DNA of 64,000 nt from Pelomonas sp963422775 (GTDB taxonomy: Bacteria; Pseudomonadota; Gammaproteobacteria; Burkholderiales; Burkholderiaceae_C), in the NCBI GenBank assembly GCA_963422775.4, contig CAUJSJ030000103.1:1-64000 (forward strand), read 5' to 3'. The notes beneath the pieces are model-generated. The model saw only the letters and a program-made list of their open reading frames with translations, ran no database searches and was not told the origin of the DNA. Positions within the stretch are counted from its first letter, which is position 1; each line of letters begins with the position of its first letter. Shown one piece after another: positions 44,135 through 52,082 of this stretch. The translations under genes were made by a program, and so were the position numbers.

Positions 44135-45260
44135 GGCGTGGGGGGTAGGTGTCCCAGTTCAGGCAACCCGGGCATTGCCAGAAGTAGTGGGCGGCTTCGA
44201 AGCCGCAGGCGGCACAGCGGTAGCGCAGCAGCGGCTTGCTGGCTTTCTCCAGCGTCTGCACCATGGCTGAGGCCTCGGCGGGGGGCAGGGCGGCGGCGTT
44301 GAGCTTCAGCAGTTCGGTTGCGGCAGACAGCGCCGGCTGTTCACGCAGATGTGCGGTGAGGCGCTCGTGCTGCGGTGCGAGCTGCAACGTGGCGAGTGCC
44401 CTCAGCAGGTGCATGCTGGGCGCGCGCTGGTACTGCTCCAACAGCATCGCGATGGCGCGCTCCGGCTGGCCCAGGTTCTGGGCGGCGGTGGCGCAGTCGG
44501 CGGCGACGAGGTTGAAGGCCGGCGGGTTGGCGGTCAGCAGCTTGGTGAAGGCCGCGAACGCCGCCTCGGACTGACCGGCCTTCAGCAGCAACTGGCCTTG
44601 CAGCACATACGCCCGCGCGACCTCGGGCTCGCGGCGCTGGGCCTGGTCGAGCAGCTCCTGCGCCAGGTCGGCATGGCCCTGGGTTTGCGCGACCAGGGCC
44701 TGCTCGCACAGATAGTGCGCGATGCGGCCGGAGAAGGAGCCGGTGCCGGCGGCCTCCAGCTCGGCAGCCACCTCGGCGGCCTTGGCCCAGTCGCGCGAGC
44801 GCTCATACAGCGACAGCAGCGCCAGCCGGGCCTCGCGTTCGAAGGCCGTGCCGCGCAACTCGGCGTAGGCAGCCTCGGCGCGGTCGAACAGGCCGGCCTT
44901 GAAGAAGTCCTGGGCCAGCTCGTGCTGCGCGCGGTCGCGCTCGGTCTTGGGCAAATCACCGCGGCGCAGCAGGTGCTCGTGCACGCGCACGGCGCGTTCG
45001 GTCTCGCCGCGGCGGCGGAACAGGCTGCCCAGCGCGAAGTGCAGCTCGGAAGTGTCGGGGTCGTTCTGGACTGCCTCGATGAAGGCGTCGATGGCCTTGT
45101 CTTGCTGCTCGTTGAGCAGCAGGTTCAGCCCCTTGAAGTAGGCCTTGGGCGATTCACGCTGTTCGAGCTTCCACTGCTTGGAGTCGAGCTTGGAGGCCAG
45201 CCAGCCGAGGACGAAGACGACGGGCAGGACGAAGAGCAGCCAGCGCGGATCAAACTCCAT
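44118..45260 (-). CDS. lapB: lipopolysaccharide assembly protein LapB (YciM)
   Basis: Inner-membrane TPR protein that controls LPS amount by acting with FtsH on LpxC. 380 residues: N-terminal membrane segment (FDPRWLLFVLPVVFVLGWLA), TPR repeats from about 40 to 340, and a C-terminal rubredoxin-like metal site with cysteines at about 349, 352, 363 and 366. The ATG at 45260 fits the family start; it overlaps the end of lapA by 11 bases. Confidence 0.94.
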   Translation of the reverse strand: MEFDPRWLLFVLPVVFVLGWLASKLDSKQWKLEQRESPKAYFKGLNLLLNEQQDKAIDAFIEAVQNDPDTSELHFALGSLFRRRGETERAVRVHEHLLRRGDLPKTERDRAQHELAQDFFKAGLFDRAEAAYAELRGTAFEREARLALLSLYERSRDWAKAAEVAAELEAAGTGSFSGRIAHYLCEQALVAQTQGHADLAQELLDQAQRREPEVARAYVLQGQLLLKAGQSEAAFAAFTKLLTANPPAFNLVAADCATAAQNLGQPERAIAMLLEQYQRAPSMHLLRALATLQLAPQHERLTAHLREQPALSAATELLKLNAAALPPAEASAMVQTLEKASKPLLRYRCAACGFEAAHYFWQCPGCLNWDTYPPRHVEEL

Positions 45261-45558
45261 CTTGGTGGGCGGCGAAGGGCATTGAGGGCGAGGGGGACGT
45301 GTCGGGCGCCGGGATGGGCGTGCCGGGAAGGGGTTCGGCCCGCTGCGCCGCGCGACGGTGGCGCCACCAGGCGGGCACCATGGCCAGCACACCGAAGGCG
45401 GCACCGAAGCCGAAGGCCAGCAGCACGATGATGACTTGCGGCGCGCGCCACTCGTGGCCGAAGAACCAGCGCACGACGGACTCGTGGCTGTTGTTCAGCG
45501 CGAAGGCGAACAGTGTGAAGAAGAGCAGGGCTCGCAGGAGCCAGACGAGGGTGCGCAT
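45250..45558 (-). CDS. lapA: lipopolysaccharide assembly protein LapA (DUF1049)
   Basis: A 102-residue inner-membrane protein with two hydrophobic helices (residues about 5-22 and 42-62) separated by a short loop, as in LapA/YciS, the partner of LapB. Its C-terminal 35 residues are Pro/Ala-rich and hydrophilic. The ATG at 45558 is taken as the start because the first helix begins there. The stop overlaps lapB by 11 bases. Confidence 0.9.
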   Translation of the reverse strand: MRTLVWLLRALLFFTLFAFALNNSHESVVRWFFGHEWRAPQVIIVLLAFGFGAAFGVLAMVPAWWRHRRAAQRAEPLPGTPIPAPDTSPSPSMPFAAHQDGV

Positions 45559-45637
45559 GGCCGAGGATTTTGGCTCAGAGGCCGGTGCATTCGTATGTCG
45601 GGCCGGGCGCTGGGCCGCTCCCGAGCCGGCCCGCCAC

Positions 45638-45717
45638 GGCGATGTGCTTGCGGCTCGATGCCGCAAGCATCGCCGTCCCCTCGGGGGACCGGTCAGACGC
45701 ACCGCGTGCAGCGGTGT
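45638..45717. repeat. three consecutive hairpins upstream of lapA (BIME-like element)
   Basis: The 177-base gap between ihfB and lapA holds three adjacent inverted repeats: 45638-45674 (GGCGATG, two-base bulge, CTTGCGGC, loop TCGAT, and the full complement), 45675-45689 (GTCCCC/GGGGAC) and 45699-45717 (ACCGC/GCGGT with flanks). None has a T-run, so they are not ordinary terminators. The arrangement resembles bacterial interspersed mosaic elements or a structured RNA leader. Confidence 0.6.
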
Positions 45718-45735
45718 GCGGCTGGACGAGGGGCA

Positions 45736-46032
45736 TCATTCCGTCACCGGCAGGTGCTTGTCGACCGCTTCTCGCAGCGCCTTGCCGGGCTTGAAGTGAG
45801 GTGCCAGCTTCTCGGGGATCATGACCTGCTCGCCGCTGCGCGGATTGCGGCCCACGCGGGGCGGGCGACGGCTGATCGAGAAGCTGCCAAAGCCACGGAT
45901 CTCGATGCGGTGGCCGCGCGCGAGGGCGTCGCTCATCGCGTCGAGGATGGTCTTGACCGCGAACTCGGTGTCGCGCTGGGTCAGTTGGCCAAATCGTTCG
46001 GCGAGGACGGCGACGAGGTCGGAGCGGGTCAT
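45736..46032 (-). CDS. ihfB: integration host factor subunit beta
   Basis: DNA-bending protein that pairs with IhfA. 98 residues starting MTRSDLVAVLAERF, with RGFGSFSISRRPPRVGRNPRSGE covering the beta-arm and its intercalating proline. It lies downstream of rpsA, the order seen in most proteobacteria. No Shine-Dalgarno sequence is visible in front of the ATG; instead a strong hairpin sits 20 bases upstream. Confidence 0.96.
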   Translation of the reverse strand: MTRSDLVAVLAERFGQLTQRDTEFAVKTILDAMSDALARGHRIEIRGFGSFSISRRPPRVGRNPRSGEQVMIPEKLAPHFKPGKALREAVDKHLPVTE

Positions 46033-46051
46033 GGCTTGGTCTTGAAAGTGA

Positions 46052-46114
46052 ACAGGCTCGCGGGAAACCCGGCGAGCCTGTGGGGGAGCATACCCGGCCT
46101 CCGCAGAGGCCGGG
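46052..46114 (-). promoter_or_regulatory. two strong hairpins between rpsA and ihfB
   Basis: CCCGGCCTC/GAGGCCGGG (46093-46114, 4-base loop) and ACAGGCTCGC/GCGAGCCTGT with an inner GGG/CCC (46052-46081). They follow the rpsA stop and precede ihfB. Without a T-run they are unlikely to be full terminators; they may stabilise the rpsA message end or limit ihfB translation. Confidence 0.55.
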
Positions 46115-46129
46115 CAGGTCAAACAGAGC

Positions 46130-47842
46130 TTAGTTGCCCTGGTTGTCCAGCTTGGCGCGCAGCAGAGCGCCCAGGCTGGTGGTGCCGGCGTTTTCACGCT
46201 CGCTCGACTGGCTCAGGCGCGTCATGGCTTCCTGGTTGTCGGCGTTGTCCTTGGCCTTGATGGACAGCTGGATGTTGCGGGTCTTGCGGTCGATGTTGAC
46301 GACGACGGCGGTGACTTCGTCGCCTTCCTTCAGCACGTTGCGGGCGTCTTCCACGCGGTCGCGGGAGATTTCCGAGGCGCGCAGATAGGCCATCACGCCG
46401 TCAGCCAGCTCGATCTCGGCGCCGCGCGGGTCGACGGTCTTGACCTTGCCGGTCACCGAAGCGCCACGGTCATTGATCGTGGTGTAGGCGGTGAAGGGGT
46501 CGCTGTCCAACTGCTTGATGCCCAGCGAGATGCGCTCGCGCTCGACGTCCACGGCCAGCACGACGGCTTCGACTTCCTGGCCCTTCTTGAAGTTGCGAAC
46601 GGCGGTTTCGCCGGTCTCGTCCCAAGACAGGTCGGACAGGTGCACCAGGCCGTCGATGCCCTGGGCCAGGCCCACGAACACGCCGAAGTCGGTGATCGAC
46701 TTGACCGGGCCCTTGACCTTGTCGCCGCGCTTGACGTTCTCGGCGAACTCTTCCCACGGGTTGGCCTTGCACTGCTTCATGCCCAGGCTGATACGACGCT
46801 TGTCTTCGTCGATTTCCAGGACCATGACTTCGACTTCGTCGCCCAGCGAGACCAGCTTGCTGGGGGCGATGTTCTTGTTGGTCCAGTCCATTTCGGAGAC
46901 GTGCACCAGGCCTTCGATGCCCGGCTCGATCTCGACGAACGCGCCGTAGTCGGCGATGTTCGTGACCTTGCCGAACAGGCGGGTGCCGGTCGGGTAGCGG
47001 CGGGCAACGCCGAACCACGGATCGTCGCCCAGCTGCTTGATGCCCAGCGAGACGCGGTTCTTCTCGGCATCGAACTTCAGGACCTTGGCGGTCAGTTCCT
47101 GGCCAACCGTCACGACTTCGGACGGGTGACGGACACGGCGCCATGCCATGTCGGTGATGTGCAGCAGGCCGTCGATGCCGCCGAGGTCGACGAACGCACC
47201 GTATTCGGTGATGTTCTTGACCACGCCGTTGACGATGGCGCCTTCGGACAGCGTTTCGAGCAGCTTGGCGCGCTCTTCACCCATCGAAGCCTCGACCACC
47301 GCGCGACGCGACAGCACAACGTTGTTGCGCTTGCGGTCGAGCTTGATGACCTTGAATTCCATGGTCTTGCCCTCGTAGGGGCTCATGTCCTTCACCGGGC
47401 GCGTGTCCAGCAGCGAGCCGGGCAGGAAGGCGCGGATGCCGTTGACCAGGACGGTCAGACCGCCCTTGACCTTGCCGGAGACGGTGCCGGTCACGAAGTC
47501 GCCGGACTCCAGGGCCGTTTCCAGGCTCAGCCACGAGGCCAGGCGCTTGGCCTTGTCGCGCGACAGGATGGTGTCGCCGTAGCCGTTTTCGATGGCATCG
47601 ATGGCGACGGAGACGAAGTCGCCGACCTGGACTTCCAGTTCGCCTTGGTCGTTCTTGAACTCTTCGATGGGCACGTAGGCTTCGGACTTGAGGCCTGCGT
47701 TGACGACGACGAAGTTGTGTTCGACACGAACGACTTCAGCCGAGATCACTTCGCCAGCGCGCATGTCGGAGCGCTGCAGCGACTCCTCGAACATGGCGGC
47801 GAAGGAATCCATGCCGGAATCGGCGGTTTGGGTTTGGGACAT
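46130..47842 (-). CDS. rpsA: 30S ribosomal protein S1
   Basis: S1 helps mRNAs bind the 30S subunit. 570 residues with six S1-type OB-fold repeats; for example DYGAFVEIEPGIEGLVHVSEM and DFGVFVGLAQGIDGLVHLSDL. Starts MSQTQTADSGMDSFAAMFEESL with an AGGA ribosome binding site. It lies between aroA-cmk and ihfB as in most proteobacteria. The 163-base leader (47843-48005) is GC-rich and may carry S1 autoregulation, but I see no clear promoter. Confidence 0.98.
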   Translation of the reverse strand: MSQTQTADSGMDSFAAMFEESLQRSDMRAGEVISAEVVRVEHNFVVVNAGLKSEAYVPIEEFKNDQGELEVQVGDFVSVAIDAIENGYGDTILSRDKAKRLASWLSLETALESGDFVTGTVSGKVKGGLTVLVNGIRAFLPGSLLDTRPVKDMSPYEGKTMEFKVIKLDRKRNNVVLSRRAVVEASMGEERAKLLETLSEGAIVNGVVKNITEYGAFVDLGGIDGLLHITDMAWRRVRHPSEVVTVGQELTAKVLKFDAEKNRVSLGIKQLGDDPWFGVARRYPTGTRLFGKVTNIADYGAFVEIEPGIEGLVHVSEMDWTNKNIAPSKLVSLGDEVEVMVLEIDEDKRRISLGMKQCKANPWEEFAENVKRGDKVKGPVKSITDFGVFVGLAQGIDGLVHLSDLSWDETGETAVRNFKKGQEVEAVVLAVDVERERISLGIKQLDSDPFTAYTTINDRGASVTGKVKTVDPRGAEIELADGVMAYLRASEISRDRVEDARNVLKEGDEVTAVVVNIDRKTRNIQLSIKAKDNADNQEAMTRLSQSSERENAGTTSLGALLRAKLDNQGN

Positions 47843-48005
47843 GTGATAGATCCTGATGCGCCGGGGAGCCCCGACGCGGCGTGCAGACGAGCTGCGGGTT
47901 AAGTTGTTGACATCGCGGCCCTCGGTGAACTGACGTTCGGAGGGAAGGGCTGCGGGCCGTGGCTTCTCAGGCCTGGACTCTGCCGATTGCCGTTTTCAAT
48001 GACGG

Positions 48006-50006
48006 TCAGAAGGGTCGGCGCTGCTGCCACCAATCCAGCACCTGATCCACCGAGGCTTCGATGGTCAGCGCCGAGTTGTCGAGCAGCTGCGCGTCCTGCG
48101 CGGGAGCCAGTGGCGAGGCTGATCGGGTTTTGTCCCGCTCATCCCGTGCCTCCAAATCTTCGCGCAAGCCCACGATATTAGCCGAAATCCCTTTGGAAAT
48201 CAATTGCTTATACCGCCTCTCGGCACGCGTGGCGGCGCTGGCAGTGAGGAAGACCTTGAGCGTCGCGTCCGGGAAGATGGCCGTGCCCATGTCGCGGCCA
48301 TCGGCGACGAGGCCGGGCAGGCGGCGGAAGTCCAGCTGCAGCTGGTGCAGTGCCTGGCGCACCTGGGGGTGGGCGGCTACCTGGGAGGCCAGCAGGCCCG
48401 TGGCCTCGGCGCGCAGCCGGGCGCTGACGTCTTCTTCGCCCAGAAAGACTTGGCCGTCGGAAAAACGCAGCTTGAGCGTCGGCACGATGGCAGCCACGGC
48501 GGCGCCGTCATCCAGGTCCAGGCCGGCGCGGCGCGCAGCCAGGCCGGTGACGCGGTAGAGCGCGCCGGAGTCGAGTACGCCAAAGCCCAACGCCTTGCCC
48601 ACCTCGTCGGCCAGCGTGCCCTTGCCGGAGGCGGTCGGGCCATCGATGGTGATGACGGGCACGTCGGCCGCGTTGACGTTGACAACGCCGAACAGCGTCT
48701 CGAAGTAGTCCGGGAAGGTCTTGGCGACGCAGTGCGGCTCCAGGATGCGCACCGGCACGGCGTTTTCCTTGACAAGGCCGTTGAAAGCGGCCAGCGAGAA
48801 GCACATCGCGACACGGTGGTCGTCGTAGGTGTGGATGGCGGCGGCCTGCCAGCCCTTCAGCGGTTCGACGCGGATCCAGTCCGGCCCTTCGTCCACCGTT
48901 GCGCCCAGCTTGCGCAGCTCGCTCGCCATCGCGGCGATGCGGTCGGTCTCCTTGACGCGCCAGCTGGCGATGTTGGTCAGCGTCGTCGGGCCGTCGGCGT
49001 ACAGCGCCATGACGGTCAGAGTCATCGCCGCGTCGGGGATGTGGTTGCAGTCCAGCGTGATGCCCTTGAGCGGCCAGGCGCCACGGCGCACTGCGAGCCA
49101 GTTCGGACCGGCCTCGACGACGGCGCCCATGGCCGCGGCGGCCTCGATGAAGCGCACATCGCCCTGCAGGGACTCGCTGCCGACGCCTTCGATGCGGATG
49201 GGCGTGTCGGTCGCCGCGATGGCGCCCAGGCCGACGAAGTAGGACGCCGACGAGGCGTCGCCTTCCACGAAGACCTCGCCCGGCGAGCGGTAGCGGCTGC
49301 CCGCTGCGATGACGAAGGCGGCCCAGCCCTCACGCTTCACCTCGATGCCGAAGCGCGCCAGCAGCGCCAGCGTGATCTCGATGTAGGGCTTGGAGATCAG
49401 CTCGCCGATGACCTCGATGCGGATATCTCGCTCGGCGACCAGCGGCAGTGCCAGCAGCAGCGCCGTCAGGAACTGGCTGGACACGTCGCCGCGCACGCGC
49501 ACCGGCGTGTCCAGCGCGAGCGGGGACGGGCCGCGCAGGCCCAGGGGTGGGAAGCCAGGGTTGCCCAGGTCGTCGATCTCACAGCCCAGGCCGCGCAGCG
49601 CGTCGACGAGGTCGCCAATGGGGCGTTCATGCATGCGCGGCACGCCCGAGACCTCAAAGCTGGCGCCCTGGGTGGCGGCCAGGAGCGCCAGGGCAGCAGT
49701 CAGCGGGCGCATCGCCGTGCCGGCGTTGCCGAGGAAGAGCTTGGCGTCCTTGGCGCGCAGCTTGCCGCCCAGGCCGTCGATGACCAGCGCATCGCCTTCG
49801 CGCCAGACGCCGCAGCCCAGCGCTCTCAACGCATCGAGCATGACGGCCGTGTCGTCGGACGCCAGCAGGTCACGCACGACGGTCTTGCCCTCGCTCAGCG
49901 CCGCCAGCAGCAGCACGCGGTTGGAAATGCTCTTGGAGCCGGGCAGGCGCACCGTGCCTGCGGCGCCGCGCAGCGGCGGCAGGTCGAGAAAGGGGATCTT
50001 GAACAT
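48006..50006 (-). CDS. aroA-cmk: fused 3-phosphoshikimate 1-carboxyvinyltransferase / cytidylate kinase
   Basis: A single 666-residue protein joins two enzymes usually made separately. Residues 1 to about 440 are EPSP synthase (LPGSKSISNRVLLLAAL, GNAGTAMRPL, SSQFLTALL, RVKETDRI), which makes EPSP in the shikimate pathway. Residues about 447-666 are CMP kinase with P-loop ITIDGPTASGKGT (about 450-462), GRDMGTAIFPDA and the C-terminal DNSALTIEASVDQV. There is no stop codon or start at the junction. The ATG at 50006 overlaps the tyrA stop by one base; a GTG at 50009 is possible. Confidence 0.95.
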   Translation of the reverse strand: MFKIPFLDLPPLRGAAGTVRLPGSKSISNRVLLLAALSEGKTVVRDLLASDDTAVMLDALRALGCGVWREGDALVIDGLGGKLRAKDAKLFLGNAGTAMRPLTAALALLAATQGASFEVSGVPRMHERPIGDLVDALRGLGCEIDDLGNPGFPPLGLRGPSPLALDTPVRVRGDVSSQFLTALLLALPLVAERDIRIEVIGELISKPYIEITLALLARFGIEVKREGWAAFVIAAGSRYRSPGEVFVEGDASSASYFVGLGAIAATDTPIRIEGVGSESLQGDVRFIEAAAAMGAVVEAGPNWLAVRRGAWPLKGITLDCNHIPDAAMTLTVMALYADGPTTLTNIASWRVKETDRIAAMASELRKLGATVDEGPDWIRVEPLKGWQAAAIHTYDDHRVAMCFSLAAFNGLVKENAVPVRILEPHCVAKTFPDYFETLFGVVNVNAADVPVITIDGPTASGKGTLADEVGKALGFGVLDSGALYRVTGLAARRAGLDLDDGAAVAAIVPTLKLRFSDGQVFLGEEDVSARLRAEATGLLASQVAAHPQVRQALHQLQLDFRRLPGLVADGRDMGTAIFPDATLKVFLTASAATRAERRYKQLISKGISANIVGLREDLEARDERDKTRSASPLAPAQDAQLLDNSALTIEASVDQVLDWWQQRRPF

Positions 50007-50902
50007 CACTTGCCGGCCGGGCGGCCGGGAGGGGGGGCAGGGGGAGGATTGCCCCAGGCCGTGCGGCCTTCGGAGATGGGGCGCAGCGCGGCTTCCAGGG
50101 CGGGCGCGTCACCGGATTCGATCAAGGCTTCGAGCTGGTCCAGCATCGTGCGGAAACGCTTGGATTGGGCGAGCACCTCATGCTTGTTGGCCAGCAGGAT
50201 GTCCCGCCAGACGGCGGGCTCGCCGGCGGCGATGCGCGTGAAGTCTCGAAAGCCCGGGCCGGCCAGGCTGAGGTAGTCGCGTGCCGCGGGCTGCTCGGCG
50301 ATGGCCTGGAAGTAGGCAAAGGCGAGCAGGTGCGGCAGGTGGCTGACGGCAGCGAAGGCTGCGTCGTGGTTGTGCGGCCGCATCTTCAGCACGGTGGCGC
50401 CCAGGGCCGACCAGACGTCGGTGGCGCGCTGCACGAGCTGCGGGTTGGTAAAAGGCTGAGGCGTCAGGATGACCTGGCGGCCTTCGTAGAGGTTGGCCTC
50501 GGCATGCTGCACGCCACCCGACTCCTTGCCGGCGATGGGGTGGCAGGGCACGAAGCTGGAGGACCGGTCACCCAGGGCGCGGCGCGCGGCCTCGATGACG
50601 TCGCACTTGGTCGAGCCGACGTCCATGAAGAGCACGCCCGGATTGACGAGATGGCGGATGGCCTTGAGCGTGCTTTCGGTGGCCGACACCGGCACGGCGA
50701 TCAACACGATGTCCGAGCCCGACACGGCCAGCAGCGCCGACTCGGCAGCCACGTCGATGACGCCCAGCTTCTTGGCCTGCTCGGTCGTGGACGGCGACTT
50801 GCTGTAGCCGACGACGCGCTTGACCAGGCCCGCCTTCTTCATCGCCAGCGCGAAGCTGCCACCCATCAGGCCGCATCCGATCACGCCGAGTTGCTGGAAC
50901 AT
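50006..50902 (-). CDS. tyrA: prephenate dehydrogenase
   Basis: Converts prephenate to 4-hydroxyphenylpyruvate in tyrosine synthesis. 298 residues: NAD-binding VIGCGLMGGSFALAMKKAGL, DVGSTKCDVI and HPIAGKESGG (substrate site) then the helical dehydrogenase domain. The last 16 residues are Pro-rich. No chorismate mutase or ACT domain is present. It is followed directly by aroA-cmk. Confidence 0.95.
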   Translation of the reverse strand: MFQQLGVIGCGLMGGSFALAMKKAGLVKRVVGYSKSPSTTEQAKKLGVIDVAAESALLAVSGSDIVLIAVPVSATESTLKAIRHLVNPGVLFMDVGSTKCDVIEAARRALGDRSSSFVPCHPIAGKESGGVQHAEANLYEGRQVILTPQPFTNPQLVQRATDVWSALGATVLKMRPHNHDAAFAAVSHLPHLLAFAYFQAIAEQPAARDYLSLAGPGFRDFTRIAAGEPAVWRDILLANKHEVLAQSKRFRTMLDQLEALIESGDAPALEAALRPISEGRTAWGNPPPAPPPGRPAGK

Positions 50903-50937
50903 GTCAGTGCCCGCCCGGCTGCCCGAAGGGCGCTGAA

Positions 50938-50978
50938 CGCCCCCTCGGGGGGCAGGAAACGAAGTGGCCGTTGGGGCG
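50938..50978. repeat. GC-rich palindromic intergenic repeat (REP-like)
   Basis: In the 82-base gap between tyrA and pheA, GCCCCC-TC-GGGGGGC (50939-50953) forms a hairpin nested inside a wider CGCCCC/GGGGCG pair (50938-50943 and 50973-50978), with ACGAAGT in between. Similar CCCCTCGGGG...ACGAAGTG elements are scattered between genes in related Burkholderiales as far as I recall; it is not a terminator. Confidence 0.5.
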
Positions 50979-50984
50979 CATGTT

Positions 50985-52082
50985 TTAGGCTTTCACCGGG
51001 TAGGCGCCCAGCATCTTGAAAAAGGCGCAGGACTCGCGCAGTTCCGCCAGTGCCGCCGCGACATTGGCCTGGCTGGGGTGGCCGTCCAGGTCGATGTAGA
51101 AGTAGTAGTCCCACTGGCCGGTGCGGGCCGGGCGGGACTCCAGGCGGGTCATGGACACGCCGTGCGTCTTCAGCGGCACCAGCAGGTCGTGCATGGCGCC
51201 CGGACGATTGGGCACCGACACGACCAGGCTGGTGCAGTCGCGCCCGGTGGCCGGCGGCGTGGCCATGGTCTGCGGCAGGCAGATGACGGCGAAGCGGGTG
51301 CGGTTGTAGGCCTCGTCCTGGATGGCGTGGGCGGTGATGTGCAGGCCGAACAGCGTGGACGCGCGTTCGCTGCCCAGGGCAGCCCAGGCCGGGTTGGTGG
51401 CGGCCAGGCGCGAGCCTTCGGCATTGCTGGACACGGCGCGACGCTCGACGTCCGGCAGGTGCCTGTTCAGCCAGTTCTGGCATTGGGCCAGGGCCTGGGG
51501 ATGCGCCAGCACGGCCTCGATGCCGTGCATGGACGGCTCCTTGCGCATCAGGTTGTGTCGGATCAACAGCGACACTTCGCCAACGACGTGGCAAGGCGTG
51601 TGCAGGAACAGGTCCAGCGAGCGCGTGACGACGCCCTCGGTCATGTTCTCGACGCCGACGACACCGAACTGCGCACTGCCGCTGGCGGTGGCGTGGAAAA
51701 CCTCGTCGAAGTTGGCGCAGTACGTTATGTCTGCGGCGCCGCCAAAGTATTCGATCGCGGCCTGCTCGCAGAAAGTGCCCACGGGACCGAGCACGGCCAC
51801 GCGCTGCGGCGACTCCAGTGCCAGGCAGGCAGACATGATTTCGCGCCAGATGGCCGCCACATGCTCACCCTTCAGCGGCCCCGGGTTGGCGGCGCGGATC
51901 TTGTCGATGACCTGGGCGACGCGGTCGGGGCGGAAGAAGGGCGTGCCTTCGGCGCGCTTGATCTCGCCGACCTGCTCGGCCACGCGGGCGCGCTGGTTCA
52001 GCAGGTCCAGCAGTTGCTTGTCCAAGCCGTCGATCTGGCCGCGCAAGGCCAACAGCTCTTGGGAGGCAACCGGTTCAGCCAT
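50985..52082 (-). CDS. pheA: bifunctional chorismate mutase / prephenate dehydratase
   Basis: Makes phenylpyruvate from chorismate. 365 residues: chorismate mutase AroQ helix domain (ALRGQIDGLDKQLLDLLNQRARV), prephenate dehydratase domain (VAVLGPVGTFCEQAAIEYFG, then the VENMTEGVV loop) and a C-terminal ACT domain with SVPNRPGAMHDLL and the ESRP phenylalanine-sensing motif, so feedback inhibition is expected. Its start overlaps the serC stop by eight bases. Confidence 0.96.
   Translation of the reverse strand: MAEPVASQELLALRGQIDGLDKQLLDLLNQRARVAEQVGEIKRAEGTPFFRPDRVAQVIDKIRAANPGPLKGEHVAAIWREIMSACLALESPQRVAVLGPVGTFCEQAAIEYFGGAADITYCANFDEVFHATASGSAQFGVVGVENMTEGVVTRSLDLFLHTPCHVVGEVSLLIRHNLMRKEPSMHGIEAVLAHPQALAQCQNWLNRHLPDVERRAVSSNAEGSRLAATNPAWAALGSERASTLFGLHITAHAIQDEAYNRTRFAVICLPQTMATPPATGRDCTSLVVSVPNRPGAMHDLLVPLKTHGVSMTRLESRPARTGQWDYYFYIDLDGHPSQANVAAALAELRESCAFFKMLGAYPVKA

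Noticed and set aside
45559..45702. N-terminal extension of LapA
   Set aside because: The open frame upstream of 45558 runs through the hairpin element and gives a basic low-complexity sequence unlike the LapA family.
46052..46081. Intrinsic terminator between rpsA and ihfB
   Set aside because: The hairpin is strong but is followed by GTTCACTTTC rather than a T-run on the minus strand; kept only as a regulatory hairpin.
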